61,554 nt of DNA from Fuerstiella sp. (GCA_029245955.1 JAQWOH010000022.1:1-61554), one strand, 5' to 3'; positions 8,005 through 18,276 are shown, numbered from the stretch's first letter. The notes: generated by a model from the letters alone, not told the origin. Translations and numbers: made by a program.

Positions 8005-11000
8005 CTAGCTCAGTTCCTCAATGATCCGTTCCACGTTTTCCAGCTGACGTTTCTGCCCGGCCAGAGTCTCTCGAACGTCCTGTACCACCTGTGCCGGCGC
8101 CTTGTCGACGAAGTTGCTGTTGCCAAGTTTCTTTTCAGATCCGGCAATGTGACCTCGCAATTCGTTGGCTCTCTTCTTCTGGCGCTCCTGCTCCGCGGCA
8201 AGGTCGATCAGTCCTTCCAGAGGGATATAGCCGTCGGCATCTTCCAGGCTGAAGTTAGCCGACGCTCCTGGACGATTCACCTCCAGACCGGCAGCCGCCA
8301 GCATCGTCTTTGAAAGATTGTCGAACTGATCAGCCACAGCCTGCATTTGTTCAGCCACCTCCGGAGCACAACGCATGAATAGCTTCAGCGGCGTCTTCGG
8401 ACTGATTTTGTACAGAGACCGAACGTTACGAACGGCCACAATGGTCTTCTGCAAACGTTCAAAACGCGTCTCAAGTTCACTGTCGATCAGATCGCTGGAA
8501 AGTTCCGGCCACGCGGCGGCCATTACACTCTCAACTGCGCTCGTCTGCTGAGTCAGACCTCGAACCTCAGCCAGCTGATTGAGTGTGTGCCACAGTTCTT
8601 CCGTAATAAACGGAGCAAACGGATGCAACAGCCGCAGCAGGCTGTCAATAACGACCACCAGAACTCGCTGGGCCACCGGTCGCGCCGCTTCGTCCTTGAT
8701 CCGCAGCTTGACCATCTCCAGATACCAGTCGCAGAATTCATTCCACGTAAAATCCCGTATGGTGCGAGTCGCCTGATCGAACTGATAGCGGTCCAGCATG
8801 GTGGTGACCTGCTGAGCGGTCGTTGCCAGTCGACTGAGGACCCAGCGGTCTTCCATCTGCAGTTCGGCAACATTGATCGGTCCCGGCGTGTAACCTTCCA
8901 GATTCATGAACGCAAAGCGTGATGCATTCCACAATTTGTTGCAGAAATTACGGCCGTAATCAAAACGCTCGCTGACGATCCGAGCAACTGCCGCACCTTC
9001 GTCCGGAGCAAACCACGCACTGGGAAACTGAAAGCCCTTTTTACACTTGGCACACCTGATGGACGGAGTTTCCCCGCCCAACGGCTTCATGTCCTGGTGC
9101 TTCTTCGTTTGCAGCGTCACAGCTTCACAGTGGGGACACTCGTACCCGACGGGAAGTCGCACGTCCTGAGTCTCTCCGGCCAGCGACGAGATCGTAAACC
9201 GAACAGCGTCGGTACCATATTTTTCGATCAGTTCCAGCGGATCCACACCGTTCCCTTTGGACTTGGACATTGTCTGCCCCAGCCCGTCCAGAATCTTGGG
9301 ATGGATGTACACGTGGCGAAACGGAACGCCGCCCATGTTGTACAGTCCAGTCAGAACCATACGAGCCACCCACAATGTGATGATATCCCGACTGGTGACC
9401 AGAACAGATCCGGGATAGAAAAAGTCGAGAACTTCGTTTTTGCCTCCTGTCGCTGTATTGGAAGAATCCGAAGCAGCCAGCGGTGGATTGTTCTCAAGGT
9501 CGGGCCAGCCAAGGGTCGCGTGCGGCCACAGCGCCGAACTGAACCACGTATCAAGAACGTCAGGGTCCTGTTTGAAGCCAGCATCTTCGAACTGCTGTTC
9601 GAGATCGGCGCAGTCGTCGGGCACACACACAAGCAGAAGCACCGATCCTTCGTTGATACTGTCGGCGGCCAGAACACTGATCCTGTCCGTCGCCTGTTCG
9701 GGATCTATTCCGGTGAGTTCCGCAAAGAGACTGTTTGTCCAGTCAGCGGAAGGAGACTGCGGAGCCGCAACTTCAAGGCTCCAGACCGGAATGCGGTGTC
9801 CCCACCAAAGCTGCCTGCTGATACACCAGTCTCGTTTTTCGCCGAGCCAGTCCATATACGTCTTGGTGTAGCGCTGAGGAAAAATCGTCACGCGATTATC
9901 CGAGACAGCGTCCATCGCTGATTGCGCCAGCGTGTCCATTTTCACGAACCACTGATCGCTCAGGAAAGGCTCGATGACCGTCTTGCTGCGGTCGCTGTGT
10001 TTTACCGGAATCCTGCGATCTTCCACTCCATCGTAATGGCCGAGTTCTTCCATCTTCGCCACGATCGCTTTACGCGCAGCGATGCCGTCCATACCGGCAA
10101 AGTCACCGCCCTCTTCGTTAATCGAACCGTCCGGATTCAGGATATTGATCATCTCAAGACTGTTGCGCAGTCCGCAGGCGTAGTCGTTTGGATCGTGTGC
10201 CGGAGTTACCTTGACTGCTCCGGTGCCAAGTTCCTTATCCGCCAGCAGCGCGTCGGCGATGATGGGGACCAACCGACCGTTAACGGGAATCCGAACCTTG
10301 CTGCCGACCAGATCGGTGTAACGTTCATCGGCAGGATGGACACACACGGCTGTATCGCCCAGCATGGTTTCCGGCCGAGTCGTCGAGAACCGAATCAGCT
10401 GCCCGGTTGCGTCACCACTACCATCGACTACCGGATAGTTGAATGTCCAGAAGTGGCCGTCGACGTCTTCCGTGAATACTTCGTCATCGGCGACAGCGGT
10501 CTGCAGGTGCGGGTCCCAGTTCACCAGTCGCTTGCCCCGAAAGATCAACTTGTCACGAAACATCTTGAAGAACGTGCGGCGCACGGCTTTGCTGCAGACA
10601 TCATCCAGCGTGAATCGAACACGCCGCCAGTCACAGCTCGAGCCGATCTGTTTCAGCTGATTCAGGATACGAACTTCATATTCATCTTTCCATTTCCAGA
10701 TGCGTTCGACCAGGGCATCGCGTCCGATATCACGTCGAGTCAGGCCTTCTTCTTCCAGCATGCGACGTTCCACAACTGCCTGAGTCGCAATGCCGGCATG
10801 GTCCGTGCCCGGCATCCAAAGCGCCTCACACCCCTGCATTCGTCGCCAGCGAGTCAACAGATCCTGAATGGTGCCATTCAGACAATGTCCCAGATGCAAT
10901 GCACCAGTGACGTTCGGCAGGGGGATCATGATGGTATGCGGCTCGCGACCCGGATGAGGATCGGCGTTGCAGTAACCCTGAGATTCCCAGTGCTGCAGCC

Positions 11001-11052
11001 AGCGGGCCTGAGCAGAGGATGGTTCGTATGTTTTGGGCAGTTCAGTCGTCAT
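8005..11052 (-). CDS. valS: Valyl-tRNA synthetase with a zinc-ribbon insertion
   Basis: Class I synthetase charging tRNA-Val, about 1015 residues from the ATG at 11052; an upstream in-frame GTG at 11106 would add 18 charged residues. The HIGH motif is HLGH in PNVTGALHLGHC (about 53-56), and the KMSKS equivalent is TMSKSKG at about 590. ValRS features include MPGTDHAGIATQ, the CP1 editing domain, the anticodon-binding domain, and the C-terminal coiled coil (AAEQERQKKRANEL to the end). Between the KMSKS region and ARNFCNKLWNASR-like helix lies an extra segment with CPHC and CAKC pairs (plus-strand about 9045-9155), probably a zinc ribbon. It lies 110 bp downstream of cimA on the same strand. 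Confidence 0.95.
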   Translation of the reverse strand: MTTELPKTYEPSSAQARWLQHWESQGYCNADPHPGREPHTIMIPLPNVTGALHLGHCLNGTIQDLLTRWRRMQGCEALWMPGTDHAGIATQAVVERRMLEEEGLTRRDIGRDALVERIWKWKDEYEVRILNQLKQIGSSCDWRRVRFTLDDVCSKAVRRTFFKMFRDKLIFRGKRLVNWDPHLQTAVADDEVFTEDVDGHFWTFNYPVVDGSGDATGQLIRFSTTRPETMLGDTAVCVHPADERYTDLVGSKVRIPVNGRLVPIIADALLADKELGTGAVKVTPAHDPNDYACGLRNSLEMINILNPDGSINEEGGDFAGMDGIAARKAIVAKMEELGHYDGVEDRRIPVKHSDRSKTVIEPFLSDQWFVKMDTLAQSAMDAVSDNRVTIFPQRYTKTYMDWLGEKRDWCISRQLWWGHRIPVWSLEVAAPQSPSADWTNSLFAELTGIDPEQATDRISVLAADSINEGSVLLLVCVPDDCADLEQQFEDAGFKQDPDVLDTWFSSALWPHATLGWPDLENNPPLAASDSSNTATGGKNEVLDFFYPGSVLVTSRDIITLWVARMVLTGLYNMGGVPFRHVYIHPKILDGLGQTMSKSKGNGVDPLELIEKYGTDAVRFTISSLAGETQDVRLPVGYECPHCEAVTLQTKKHQDMKPLGGETPSIRCAKCKKGFQFPSAWFAPDEGAAVARIVSERFDYGRNFCNKLWNASRFAFMNLEGYTPGPINVAELQMEDRWVLSRLATTAQQVTTMLDRYQFDQATRTIRDFTWNEFCDWYLEMVKLRIKDEAARPVAQRVLVVVIDSLLRLLHPFAPFITEELWHTLNQLAEVRGLTQQTSAVESVMAAAWPELSSDLIDSELETRFERLQKTIVAVRNVRSLYKISPKTPLKLFMRCAPEVAEQMQAVADQFDNLSKTMLAAAGLEVNRPGASANFSLEDADGYIPLEGLIDLAAEQERQKKRANELRGHIAGSEKKLGNSNFVDKAPAQVVQDVRETLAGQKRQLENVERIIEELS

Positions 11053-11162
11053 GATTATATTTTTTTGACGGTGTTCAGGCTCGGGCTTCCGTGGAGAGTC
11101 GTTCACAGGCAGTCAGGCGATGATCAAAAAATCCGCAGGTCTCCGATCTGCGGTTCCAACAA

Positions 11163-12731
11163 CTACCCAGTCACGGCACCGCGGTCTTTGTGAATCTTGT
11201 ATTCAAAGGCATCCACCAGAGCGATCCAACTGGCTTCGATGATGTTTTCGCTGACCCCGACGGTGCTCCAGACATCAGTTTTATCTTTGCTTTCAATAAC
11301 AACTCGTACTCTGGCGGCGGTCCCTTCGGTGCTGTTGATCACTCGCACTTTGTAGTCCACCAGACTCATTTCTGACAGACCAGGAGACGACGACAGCAGT
11401 GCCTTTCTCAAGGCTGAGTCGAGGGCATTGACCGGCCCGTCTCCTTCTCCCACAACCAGGTGTTCGTCTGTGTCAACTTTCAGCTTGATCACGGCATCCG
11501 TAACCGGCTCACGCGACTGGTTAACAACATTGACTCGGTAGTGGTCCAGCTCAAACGTCTGCTTGTATGTACCGGCCTGTTTCATCACCAGCAGATCAAA
11601 CGAGGCTTCTGCAGCCTCAAACTGATAGCCGTCGTGCTCCAGATCCTGCACGGCCCCCAGAATCTTTGCCTGCAGTTCACCTTCTTCTTCAAGACGAAAC
11701 TTGGTCGTCTTCGCCATGATATTCGAACGGCCCGACAATTCGCTGATCAACACTCGCCTGGCGTTTCCGACGGACTCGGGCGGAATATGTTCATAGCTGT
11801 GAGAAACGCGATTAACTGCATGAACATGCATGCCGCCTTTGTGAGCGAATGCACTGGAACCAACAAAGGGCTGACCATTCTGAAAATTCATGTTCGCCAT
11901 TTCGTATACGTAACGGGACAACTCCGTCAAACGGGAGATTCCGCCGTCGACCAGCACGTCGTGATTCATCTTCAGCGCCAGGTTCGCGGCCATCGACACC
12001 AGATCAACGTTGCCGCAGCGTTCCCCAATGCCGTTGATCGTGCCCTGCACCTGAACGGCCCCCGCGTTGAGTCCCGCCATCGAGTTGGCAACCGCAAGTG
12101 CGCTGTCGTTGTGACAGTGAATACCGACCGCCACGTCAAGCTCCTTTATCAATCCTGCGACGCCAGTCGCGACCAGGTCCGGCAAAGACCCGCCGTTGGT
12201 GTCACACATGCAGATCATGTCAGCCCCGGCTTCCACCGCCGCCTGCCATGTCTGCATCGCGTAATCAGGATTGGCTTGCCAGCCGTCGAAGCAGTGTTCC
12301 GCATCATAGATCACTTCCCGCCCTTCGGACTTTGCATACGCGACCGAGTCACGAATCATTGCAAGGTTTTCCTCAAGCGAAACTCGCAGCACATCGGTAA
12401 CGTGCAGGTCCCATGTTTTGCCAACAATCGTGATCACGGGCGCCTTGCTGTTGACCAGTGCCTGCATGCCGACGTCATCGGACGCCGCGATGTCTTTGCG
12501 GCGGGTCATGCCAAAAGCCGTAATCTTCGCGTGTTGCCAGTCCATGTCGGCGGCGCGCCGGAAGAACTCTTCGTCCTTGGGATTGGACAGCGGGTAACCA
12601 CCTTCAATGTAATCGAAACCCAGCTCGTCAAGCTTGCTGGCGATCATCAGTTTATCCTGCAGAGAGAAGTTCACTCCTTCTCCCTGAGAACCGTCGCGAA
12701 GGGTTGTGTCGTAAAGCTGGATTCGGGACAT
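11163..12731 (-). CDS. cimA: (R)-citramalate synthase
   Basis: Condenses acetyl-CoA with pyruvate to citramalate, giving a threonine-independent route to 2-oxobutyrate and isoleucine. The 522-residue protein belongs to the isopropylmalate/homocitrate synthase family. It opens with YDTTLRDGSQGEGV, the family's metal and substrate site. GGYPLSNPKD, IYDAEHCFDGW and MCDTNGG are typical of the citramalate branch rather than of LeuA. GIHCHNDSALAVANS carries the metal-binding HxH. The C-terminal LeuA-type regulatory domain (about 390-510) is present, so feedback control, probably by isoleucine, is expected. Transcription toward valS suggests a joint branched-chain amino acid supply and use unit. Confidence 0.9.
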   Translation of the reverse strand: MSRIQLYDTTLRDGSQGEGVNFSLQDKLMIASKLDELGFDYIEGGYPLSNPKDEEFFRRAADMDWQHAKITAFGMTRRKDIAASDDVGMQALVNSKAPVITIVGKTWDLHVTDVLRVSLEENLAMIRDSVAYAKSEGREVIYDAEHCFDGWQANPDYAMQTWQAAVEAGADMICMCDTNGGSLPDLVATGVAGLIKELDVAVGIHCHNDSALAVANSMAGLNAGAVQVQGTINGIGERCGNVDLVSMAANLALKMNHDVLVDGGISRLTELSRYVYEMANMNFQNGQPFVGSSAFAHKGGMHVHAVNRVSHSYEHIPPESVGNARRVLISELSGRSNIMAKTTKFRLEEEGELQAKILGAVQDLEHDGYQFEAAEASFDLLVMKQAGTYKQTFELDHYRVNVVNQSREPVTDAVIKLKVDTDEHLVVGEGDGPVNALDSALRKALLSSSPGLSEMSLVDYKVRVINSTEGTAARVRVVIESKDKTDVWSTVGVSENIIEASWIALVDAFEYKIHKDRGAVTG

Positions 12732-12895
12732 AATTTTGAGTTTCAGGTTGAGTTCAGCGCCTTAGCACCTCTGATCTGCTGATGGCGAAGATCAGAAACA
12801 TCACAGAACTGTCTGTGTCATCGGTGAAATATGTACGAAAGTCCTCATGTTTCTGCGCGACTGAGCACCGGATCGCGGTTTTTCCGGCAGGCAAC
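12732..12895 (-). other. Upstream region of cimA
   Basis: The promoter of cimA-valS should lie in these 160 bp between the cimA start and the terminator at 12896-12923. No hexamer pair matching the two good promoters of this window was found. No attenuator-type leader peptide was seen. Confidence 0.35.
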
Positions 12896-12923
12896 AAAAA
12901 AGCCCTCAGGAAACCTGAGGGCT
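12896..12923 (-). terminator. Strong minus-strand terminator
   Basis: On the minus strand AGCCCTCAGG and CCTGAGGGCT form a perfect 10-bp stem around a 3-nt loop (12901-12923), followed by TTTTTG (12895-12900). It is a textbook intrinsic terminator. The nearest upstream coding sequence on that strand is pdxJ, 408 bp away, leaving a long untranslated stretch in between. Confidence 0.85.
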
Positions 12924-13330
12924 TGTAGCGATGATTTCGGTTTACCTCAGGCAAGTCACTTTCTGCAGCTGACGATCACGTCGCAGATATCAATAATCTG
13001 AATTGAAGTAATCGCAGACGCCACGGTGTCTTGCCTTTGTAAAACTCAGACGCGGCTGCGGGAACGCCACAGATGCACGTCGAAGATACGCGGATGTTAT
13101 CGGCTGATGCTCCGACGGTCAACGAGAATCCGTTTACTCTGTATGAAATGGCCAGCCGTTCAACAGTCACCAAAGGAACCCGCCCCGATATCCAATGCAG
13201 GTAAAAAGCAAAACATCCTCCCCGCAATCTGCCTAACCGTTGAGGAAGATTGAGTGGACGTCAACGCGGACGAGCGTTCTGACAGACTGCCAACAGACCG
13301 GGGGCGATGCGTTCGACACTGAACAGGTGA
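12924..13330. other. Unassigned 400-bp region between pdxJ and its apparent terminator
   Basis: No convincing gene was found on either strand. On the minus strand short frames end close to the terminator but have no ATG with a ribosome binding site. On the plus strand a 43-codon frame (ATG at 13073) reads like protein in composition, but it also lacks a ribosome binding site. The stretch could be a long 3' UTR, a small RNA or a gene remnant. Confidence 0.35.
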
Positions 13331-14047
13331 CTATCGCCTCACTAGTTCCTTCATCTCTCGTACGGCACGTTCCAGACCGACCATCACAGCGTGGCTGATA
13401 ATGCTGTGGCCGATATTGAGTTCGTGGACTCCGTCGATGTCAGCGATCCGGTGTACGTTGCGATACGTCAGCCCGTGCCCCATGTTCAGGATGAGGCCTC
13501 GCTGGACGGCTGCCTGCCCGGCCGCAACGATCCGGTCGAATTCCGCATCGGCGTGGGCTGCGGTCGGAGCGTCGGCAAATGCTCCCGTATGCAGTTCGAT
13601 GGCTTCCACACCCAAATCCGCAGACGCATCGACCTGAGCTACGTCCGGATCGATGAACAGACTGACGCTGATGTCACGTTCCTGGAGCTGGACAACTGTC
13701 TGCATAATGCGATCACGATGAGAGATAATATCGAGTCCGCCTTCAGTCGTAACTTCCTCGCGTTTTTCGGGAACGAGCGTAGCCTGTTCCGGCATAACGT
13801 CCAGAGCGATGTCCACGATCTCCTGTGCAACGGCCATTTCCAGATTGAGTTTCACTCGAATCATCTGCCGCAGGAGCCGCACGTCGCGGTCCTGTATGTG
13901 CCGACGATCTTCTCGCAAATGCACGGTAATGCCATCCGCCCCGCCCAATTCCGCCAGCACTGCGGCATGAACCGGGTCAGGTTCATTGGTGATCCGGGCC
14001 TGCCGCACCGTGGCGACATGATCGATGTTAACTCCAAGAAATGGCAT
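13331..14047 (-). CDS. pdxJ: Pyridoxine 5'-phosphate synthase
   Basis: Closes the pyridine ring of vitamin B6 by joining 1-deoxyxylulose 5-phosphate with 3-amino-2-oxopropyl phosphate, the product of PdxA (encoded at 46285-47373). The 238-residue TIM barrel is the normal length. Diagnostic motifs are [14 protein letters not shown] at the N-terminus, [36 protein letters not shown], and the phosphate-binding [13 protein letters not shown] near the C-terminus. The start ATG at 14047 gives the usual MPFLGVNID opening. It is not in an operon with pdxA. Confidence 0.97.
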   Translation of the reverse strand: MPFLGVNIDHVATVRQARITNEPDPVHAAVLAELGGADGITVHLREDRRHIQDRDVRLLRQMIRVKLNLEMAVAQEIVDIALDVMPEQATLVPEKREEVTTEGGLDIISHRDRIMQTVVQLQERDISVSLFIDPDVAQVDASADLGVEAIELHTGAFADAPTAAHADAEFDRIVAAGQAAVQRGLILNMGHGLTYRNVHRIADIDGVHELNIGHSIISHAVMVGLERAVREMKELVRR

Positions 14048-14550
14048 GCCTGAAAACTCCCGTGAACAACAGCAGCCCGAATCGAAAGGCGACGGCGAAC
14101 CTTCGCCTCGCGGATCTTACAAGAATTACCTGCAGATGGCTGGAACACGGCGACAGGTCTGCGAATACCGCAACGTGACGAGAGTTTTACGGTGCTGATC
14201 GGCCGACACGAGTCTCACTTTCGGGGTTCAGAGAAAAAAAACTGAATTCATTCCGGAGATTGCCGACTGCGGCAACGGAAAATCGCGGGGAATTCTGCTG
14301 CAAAACCGTAATGCTGATTGGAATGCTGTTTGCAGCGGCGTTAGAGTGGGCCGTCTACTGCCGATCCGGCAGTTCCGCTCGACTTCAACAGGTTCTTCGT
14401 CTGATGAAGTGTGCCTAAGCAACATTTGAGCAGCGGGCCTCGGTCTGGTGCTCTTGATGTCCCGCCTGAAATCTCATTGATCACGTCGAACGCTTTGTTC
14501 ACGGCGTCTTTCTTGTTTCCATACAAACCATACAGGTCGAGAGTTACGCT
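14048..14550. other. Divergent intergenic region between pdxJ and the ABC operon
   Basis: About 500 bp that should hold promoters for both directions. A minus-strand frame of about 61 codons (14341-14526) with a TTG start was considered, but it has no ribosome binding site. No clear promoter or operator was identified. Confidence 0.4.
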
Positions 14551-15327
14551 ATGAGTTCTGCCTCAGAAGTGTCTGAGCCGGTTTCCGAAATCGATACCGG
14601 TTCCGGCGCCAACGCGATGATCGAAGCCAAGGAGCTCAGCAAATTCTACGGCGAATTTGCGGCGACGCAGGACGTGTCGTTTACGGTGCCCAGTGGACAG
14701 GTTTGTGCATTTCTGGGCCCCAATGGTGCTGGTAAAAGCACAACGATGAAGATGCTGACCGGCTATCTTTCTCCCAGTGAAGGCGAATCGTGGTTGGCGG
14801 GCCTGAACATCGCTACGGACCGAATCAAGGCCAGCGAAAAGCTGGGATATCTTCCGGAAAACGGTCCGCTGTATACGGAAATGACCCCGGAGGGAATGTT
14901 GAAGTATATTGGCGAAGTTCGAGGCGTAACCGGAGGCATCCTGTCAGACAGATTGACGTGGGTGGCTGACAAGTGTTCTCTTGGTGAAGTCTGGCGCAAG
15001 CCCATCGCGAAGTTGTCGCGCGGTTTTCGACAACGAGTCGGTATGGCGAACGCGATGCTGCACGATCCCGAGGTGCTGATTCTGGACGAACCGACCAGCG
15101 GCCTGGACCCAAACCAGGTACACGGTGTACGTGAACTGATTACAGAATTGGCTCAGACAAAGACAATTCTGCTATCGACTCACATTCTGCAGGAAGTACG
15201 GGCCATTTGTCCGCGAGTCATCATGATTCACAACGGCAGAATCGTATTTGACGGGCCGACCGCGGATCTCGGATCCAGCGAAGTTGAAATGGAAGAAAAG
15301 TTTCGCTCACTCACCAGCGCAGCGTAG
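14551..15327 (+). CDS. ABC transporter ATP-binding protein, GldA-like
   Basis: The 258-residue ATPase of a gliding-type ABC system. It carries Walker A GPNGAGKST (about 58-66), the signature LSRGFRQRVGMANAM (LSGGQ-type variant), Walker B VLILDEPTSGLDP and the H-loop LLSTHIL. A 25-residue Ser/Glu-rich extension precedes the domain. The next gene encodes a combined permease and GldG-like protein and the third a DUF4340 protein, so the three probably form one inner-membrane complex. The substrate of such systems is unknown; in planctomycetes they are not tied to gliding. It is the first gene of the operon and ends 77 bp before the permease gene. Confidence 0.9.
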   Translation: MSSASEVSEPVSEIDTGSGANAMIEAKELSKFYGEFAATQDVSFTVPSGQVCAFLGPNGAGKSTTMKMLTGYLSPSEGESWLAGLNIATDRIKASEKLGYLPENGPLYTEMTPEGMLKYIGEVRGVTGGILSDRLTWVADKCSLGEVWRKPIAKLSRGFRQRVGMANAMLHDPEVLILDEPTSGLDPNQVHGVRELITELAQTKTILLSTHILQEVRAICPRVIMIHNGRIVFDGPTADLGSSEVEMEEKFRSLTSAA

Positions 15328-15404
15328 GCCCCGGACAGTTCCGGGCTCCGAGTCACTGAAGACCATTACATTTACCCTTTATTTCTAATAGGCGTCACAA
15401 CACC

Positions 15405-18152
15405 ATGATTCGCGCAAACGTGACTCTGGCTGTCAGCAAACGCAATTTTCGCAGCTATTTCTCAAGTATTCTGGGGTATCTGTTCATCATCGTGTTCTGC
15501 GTGGCAGCCTCGGTGATGGCGTTTAATACTCAGTTTTTCGCCGCCAATCTGGCGAATCTCGATCAGCTCAGTCAGCAGTTTCCACTGTTGCTGCTGTTCC
15601 TGATTCCGGCCATCACAATGACCGTATGGTCCGATGAGCGAAAGCTGGGCACTGACGAACTACTGTTCACCCTGCCCGCCACGGACGTTGAAATTCTGGT
15701 TGGCAAGTACCTCTCCGTGCTGGGCGTCTATACCGTGGCCATCATATTTTCGCTCGTGAACGCGGTCTTTCTTTCGCGAATGGGCGATCCTGATTTCGGT
15801 CTGCTGACATCCAGTTATTGTGGGTACTGGCTGTCCGGGGCAGCATTGCTGTCCGTGGGGATGCTGGCGTCGGCTTTGACAAGCAGTGCCACTGTTGCAT
15901 TCGTCCTTGGTGTTGTCTTCTGCTGCGTTCCCGTCTTCATCGGTAATCTGGCTGGATTGACCGAATGGTTGCTGACTCAGTTCGGATTCGGCGGGCAATC
16001 ATATGGATTTCGAATCGCGGTCCAGGGTCTGAGCCTGCAGGAACAGCTTCGCGACTTTAGTCTGGGTGTTCTGCCGCTGACCAGCTTCTGCTATTTCGTG
16101 TTCCTGACGGGACTGATGCTGTACCTGAACCTTGTTGTGATCTCAAAACGACGCTGGCATGCGACCGAAGTCGTGGGCATGGAACTGCAATATGCCAGCC
16201 GTGCAATTTGCCTGGGCGTCACCCTGATCAGCACATTGGTACTTGTCAGCATGTGGCCGGCTCGAGCGGACCTGACAGCGGAAAGTCTGTTTACACTTTC
16301 GGGCGCAACCTACGAGACGATCGATGGCATTGAGGAAGGTCAATTGATCACTATTCAGGCATTTGTCAGCCCGGACGTGCCTCGCGAATACAGCGAAACG
16401 CGGCGGCGACTGCTGGGACTGTTGCGTGAATTTGATCTTCGCGGCGGTAGTCATCTGGAAGTGAGAATTGTGGACGTTGAGCCTTTCAGCGAAGCGGCAG
16501 AAGAAGCTCGGGCTTTGGGCGTTAACCCTCGCCGAATTCAGTATCAGCAGGACGGAAAATTTGAAGAAGCGGAGGTCTTTCTGGGTGCGATCGTGCAGAG
16601 CCCCACCGACAACGTGGAAATCCCGTTCTTCGGCAAAGGCCTGCCGATCGAATACGAATTAACACGGTCTGTCAGGACGGTCTCTCAGAAAGATCGGCTT
16701 ACGATCGGCGTGCTGCAAACGGATGCCAACGTGATTGCCGGCGGTGGCGGAATGGGCGGTGGCGGACGCGACTGGGCAATCGTCAGTGAACTCCGCAAAC
16801 AATACAAAGTGATCGGTGTAAACCCATCGCGAAAGATTCTGGCGGGCGAAAACAGTGAAGACGATACCGATGATGCAGTTGAGGACTTTGACGTTCTGCT
16901 GGCAGTCATGCCATCGTCTCTCACTCAACCACAGATGGACAACTTTATGGAGTTCGTCCAGGCTGGCAAGCCGGTTCTGGTGTTTGACGATCCGTGCCCG
17001 ATCTTTGCTCAGGGACAGTTTGGCCTGACGATGGCTCCTAAACTGCCCAAGCCAAGTCCCGGCGGCGGCATGATGATGATGCAGCAACAACAGCGGCCCG
17101 AACCGAAGGCCGACAATGGCGAGTTGCGTTCGTTAATGAGCCTGCTTGATGTTCGCTGGGACAACGGTCAGGCAGTTTATGACCGCATGAATCCGCACAG
17201 TCAGTTTGGTTCATTGCCGCCGGAATACGTGTTCGTTTCCCGAGCCGGCAATCCCAAACAGGCATTCAGCTCTGAGAGCGTGATCACGAAGGACCTGGAT
17301 GACCTGGTCTGCCTGTACGCCGGTTCAATTCAGGAAACGAGCAAGAAGAAAGAGCAGGAGTTTATCCCATTGCTGCAGACCAGCGGTGAATCGGGGCTGT
17401 TGCCTTGGGAAGGATATATCTCACAGTCATTTAATCCGATGACGATGTCGCCTGCCGCTCGAATTAACCCGGAGCCAGCACGCTTCGATGACACGTATTC
17501 CCACGTGATTGCTGCTCACATCAGGAATGAAAGTGACGACAATCCTGTGAACGTCATTTTCTGTTCAGACGTCGACATGATCAGCGACTGGTTTTTCATG
17601 GAGCGAAATCTTGGTAACCTGGACATCGCTTTCGACAACGTGACATTTATCCTGAATGCTGTCGATGCTCTGGCACAGGAAGAAACATTCATCGATCTCC
17701 GGTCTCGCCGTGCCAGCCTGAAGACGCTGGAGTACGTCGAGAGCCAGACTCGTGAACTTCGTACGAAGATGAACGATGAAGAAAAGGCGGCCGACAAGAT
17801 CATGACAGATCGCCTGGACTCAGCTCGCAAGGAACTGCAGGCGGAAATCACAGAGGTTCGCGAACGAACGGATCTGGATGAACGCAGCATGAGTCAGTTG
17901 CTGAAACAAAAAGAAGAGCAACTGAATCGAAAACTGGAATTGGACGAGCAGGAGCTCGAACGTGAAAAGAACGCCAGCATTCGTAAAGCGGGGCTGGAAA
18001 TGAAACGAGAAATTCGCCGCGTCGAAACCCGTGTTCGACTGTTTGCATATATCCTTCCTGCCATCCTGCCGATCTGTTTTGGCCTGCTGTTTCTGGGCCT
18101 GCGGCGCAGTGCCGAACAACAGTCCATCACGGCAGAGCGGCGGCGGCGATAA
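15405..18152 (+). CDS. GldF-GldG fusion: ABC-2 permease with auxiliary extracytoplasmic domain
   Basis: A 915-residue protein that joins two gliding-type ABC components. Residues about 1-290 form an ABC-2 permease with around six membrane segments (for example LGYLFIIVFCVAASVMAF). After a segment ending near TLVLVSMWPARADLTAESLFTLS, residues about 300-770 resemble the GldG / ABC_transp_aux domain, expected outside the cytoplasm. This part holds low-complexity insertions, including a Gly-rich GGGGMGGGG and a Met/Gln run near 545-560. Residues about 785-875 are a long charged coiled coil. A final membrane helix at about 880-905 returns the chain to the membrane. It is flanked by its ATPase and a DUF4340 gene. 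Confidence 0.85.
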   Translation: MIRANVTLAVSKRNFRSYFSSILGYLFIIVFCVAASVMAFNTQFFAANLANLDQLSQQFPLLLLFLIPAITMTVWSDERKLGTDELLFTLPATDVEILVGKYLSVLGVYTVAIIFSLVNAVFLSRMGDPDFGLLTSSYCGYWLSGAALLSVGMLASALTSSATVAFVLGVVFCCVPVFIGNLAGLTEWLLTQFGFGGQSYGFRIAVQGLSLQEQLRDFSLGVLPLTSFCYFVFLTGLMLYLNLVVISKRRWHATEVVGMELQYASRAICLGVTLISTLVLVSMWPARADLTAESLFTLSGATYETIDGIEEGQLITIQAFVSPDVPREYSETRRRLLGLLREFDLRGGSHLEVRIVDVEPFSEAAEEARALGVNPRRIQYQQDGKFEEAEVFLGAIVQSPTDNVEIPFFGKGLPIEYELTRSVRTVSQKDRLTIGVLQTDANVIAGGGGMGGGGRDWAIVSELRKQYKVIGVNPSRKILAGENSEDDTDDAVEDFDVLLAVMPSSLTQPQMDNFMEFVQAGKPVLVFDDPCPIFAQGQFGLTMAPKLPKPSPGGGMMMMQQQQRPEPKADNGELRSLMSLLDVRWDNGQAVYDRMNPHSQFGSLPPEYVFVSRAGNPKQAFSSESVITKDLDDLVCLYAGSIQETSKKKEQEFIPLLQTSGESGLLPWEGYISQSFNPMTMSPAARINPEPARFDDTYSHVIAAHIRNESDDNPVNVIFCSDVDMISDWFFMERNLGNLDIAFDNVTFILNAVDALAQEETFIDLRSRRASLKTLEYVESQTRELRTKMNDEEKAADKIMTDRLDSARKELQAEITEVRERTDLDERSMSQLLKQKEEQLNRKLELDEQELEREKNASIRKAGLEMKREIRRVETRVRLFAYILPAILPICFGLLFLGLRRSAEQQSITAERRRR

Positions 18153-18276
18153 GAAATCCACGTCAGCAGACACCGGACTGCTCAGTATGACTGCAGCCTG
18201 CAGTCACGAACCGGCGATCGTACAACTGGTAACCACATCAGAGACCGTCTCAGCGTTTCAGAAAACAGGTTGAGAA

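Noticed and set aside
9097..11193. Two long plus-strand open frames (274 and 423 codons) opposite valS
   Set aside because: They mirror the codon pattern of valS, lack ribosome binding sites and contain no recognisable domain.
11460..12782. 440-codon plus-strand open frame opposite cimA
   Set aside because: Antisense shadow of a conserved gene; His/Arg-rich composition typical of reading the wrong strand.
14341..14526. 61-codon minus-strand frame upstream of the ABC operon
   Set aside because: Protein-like wording but only a TTG start, no ribosome binding site and no recognisable family.
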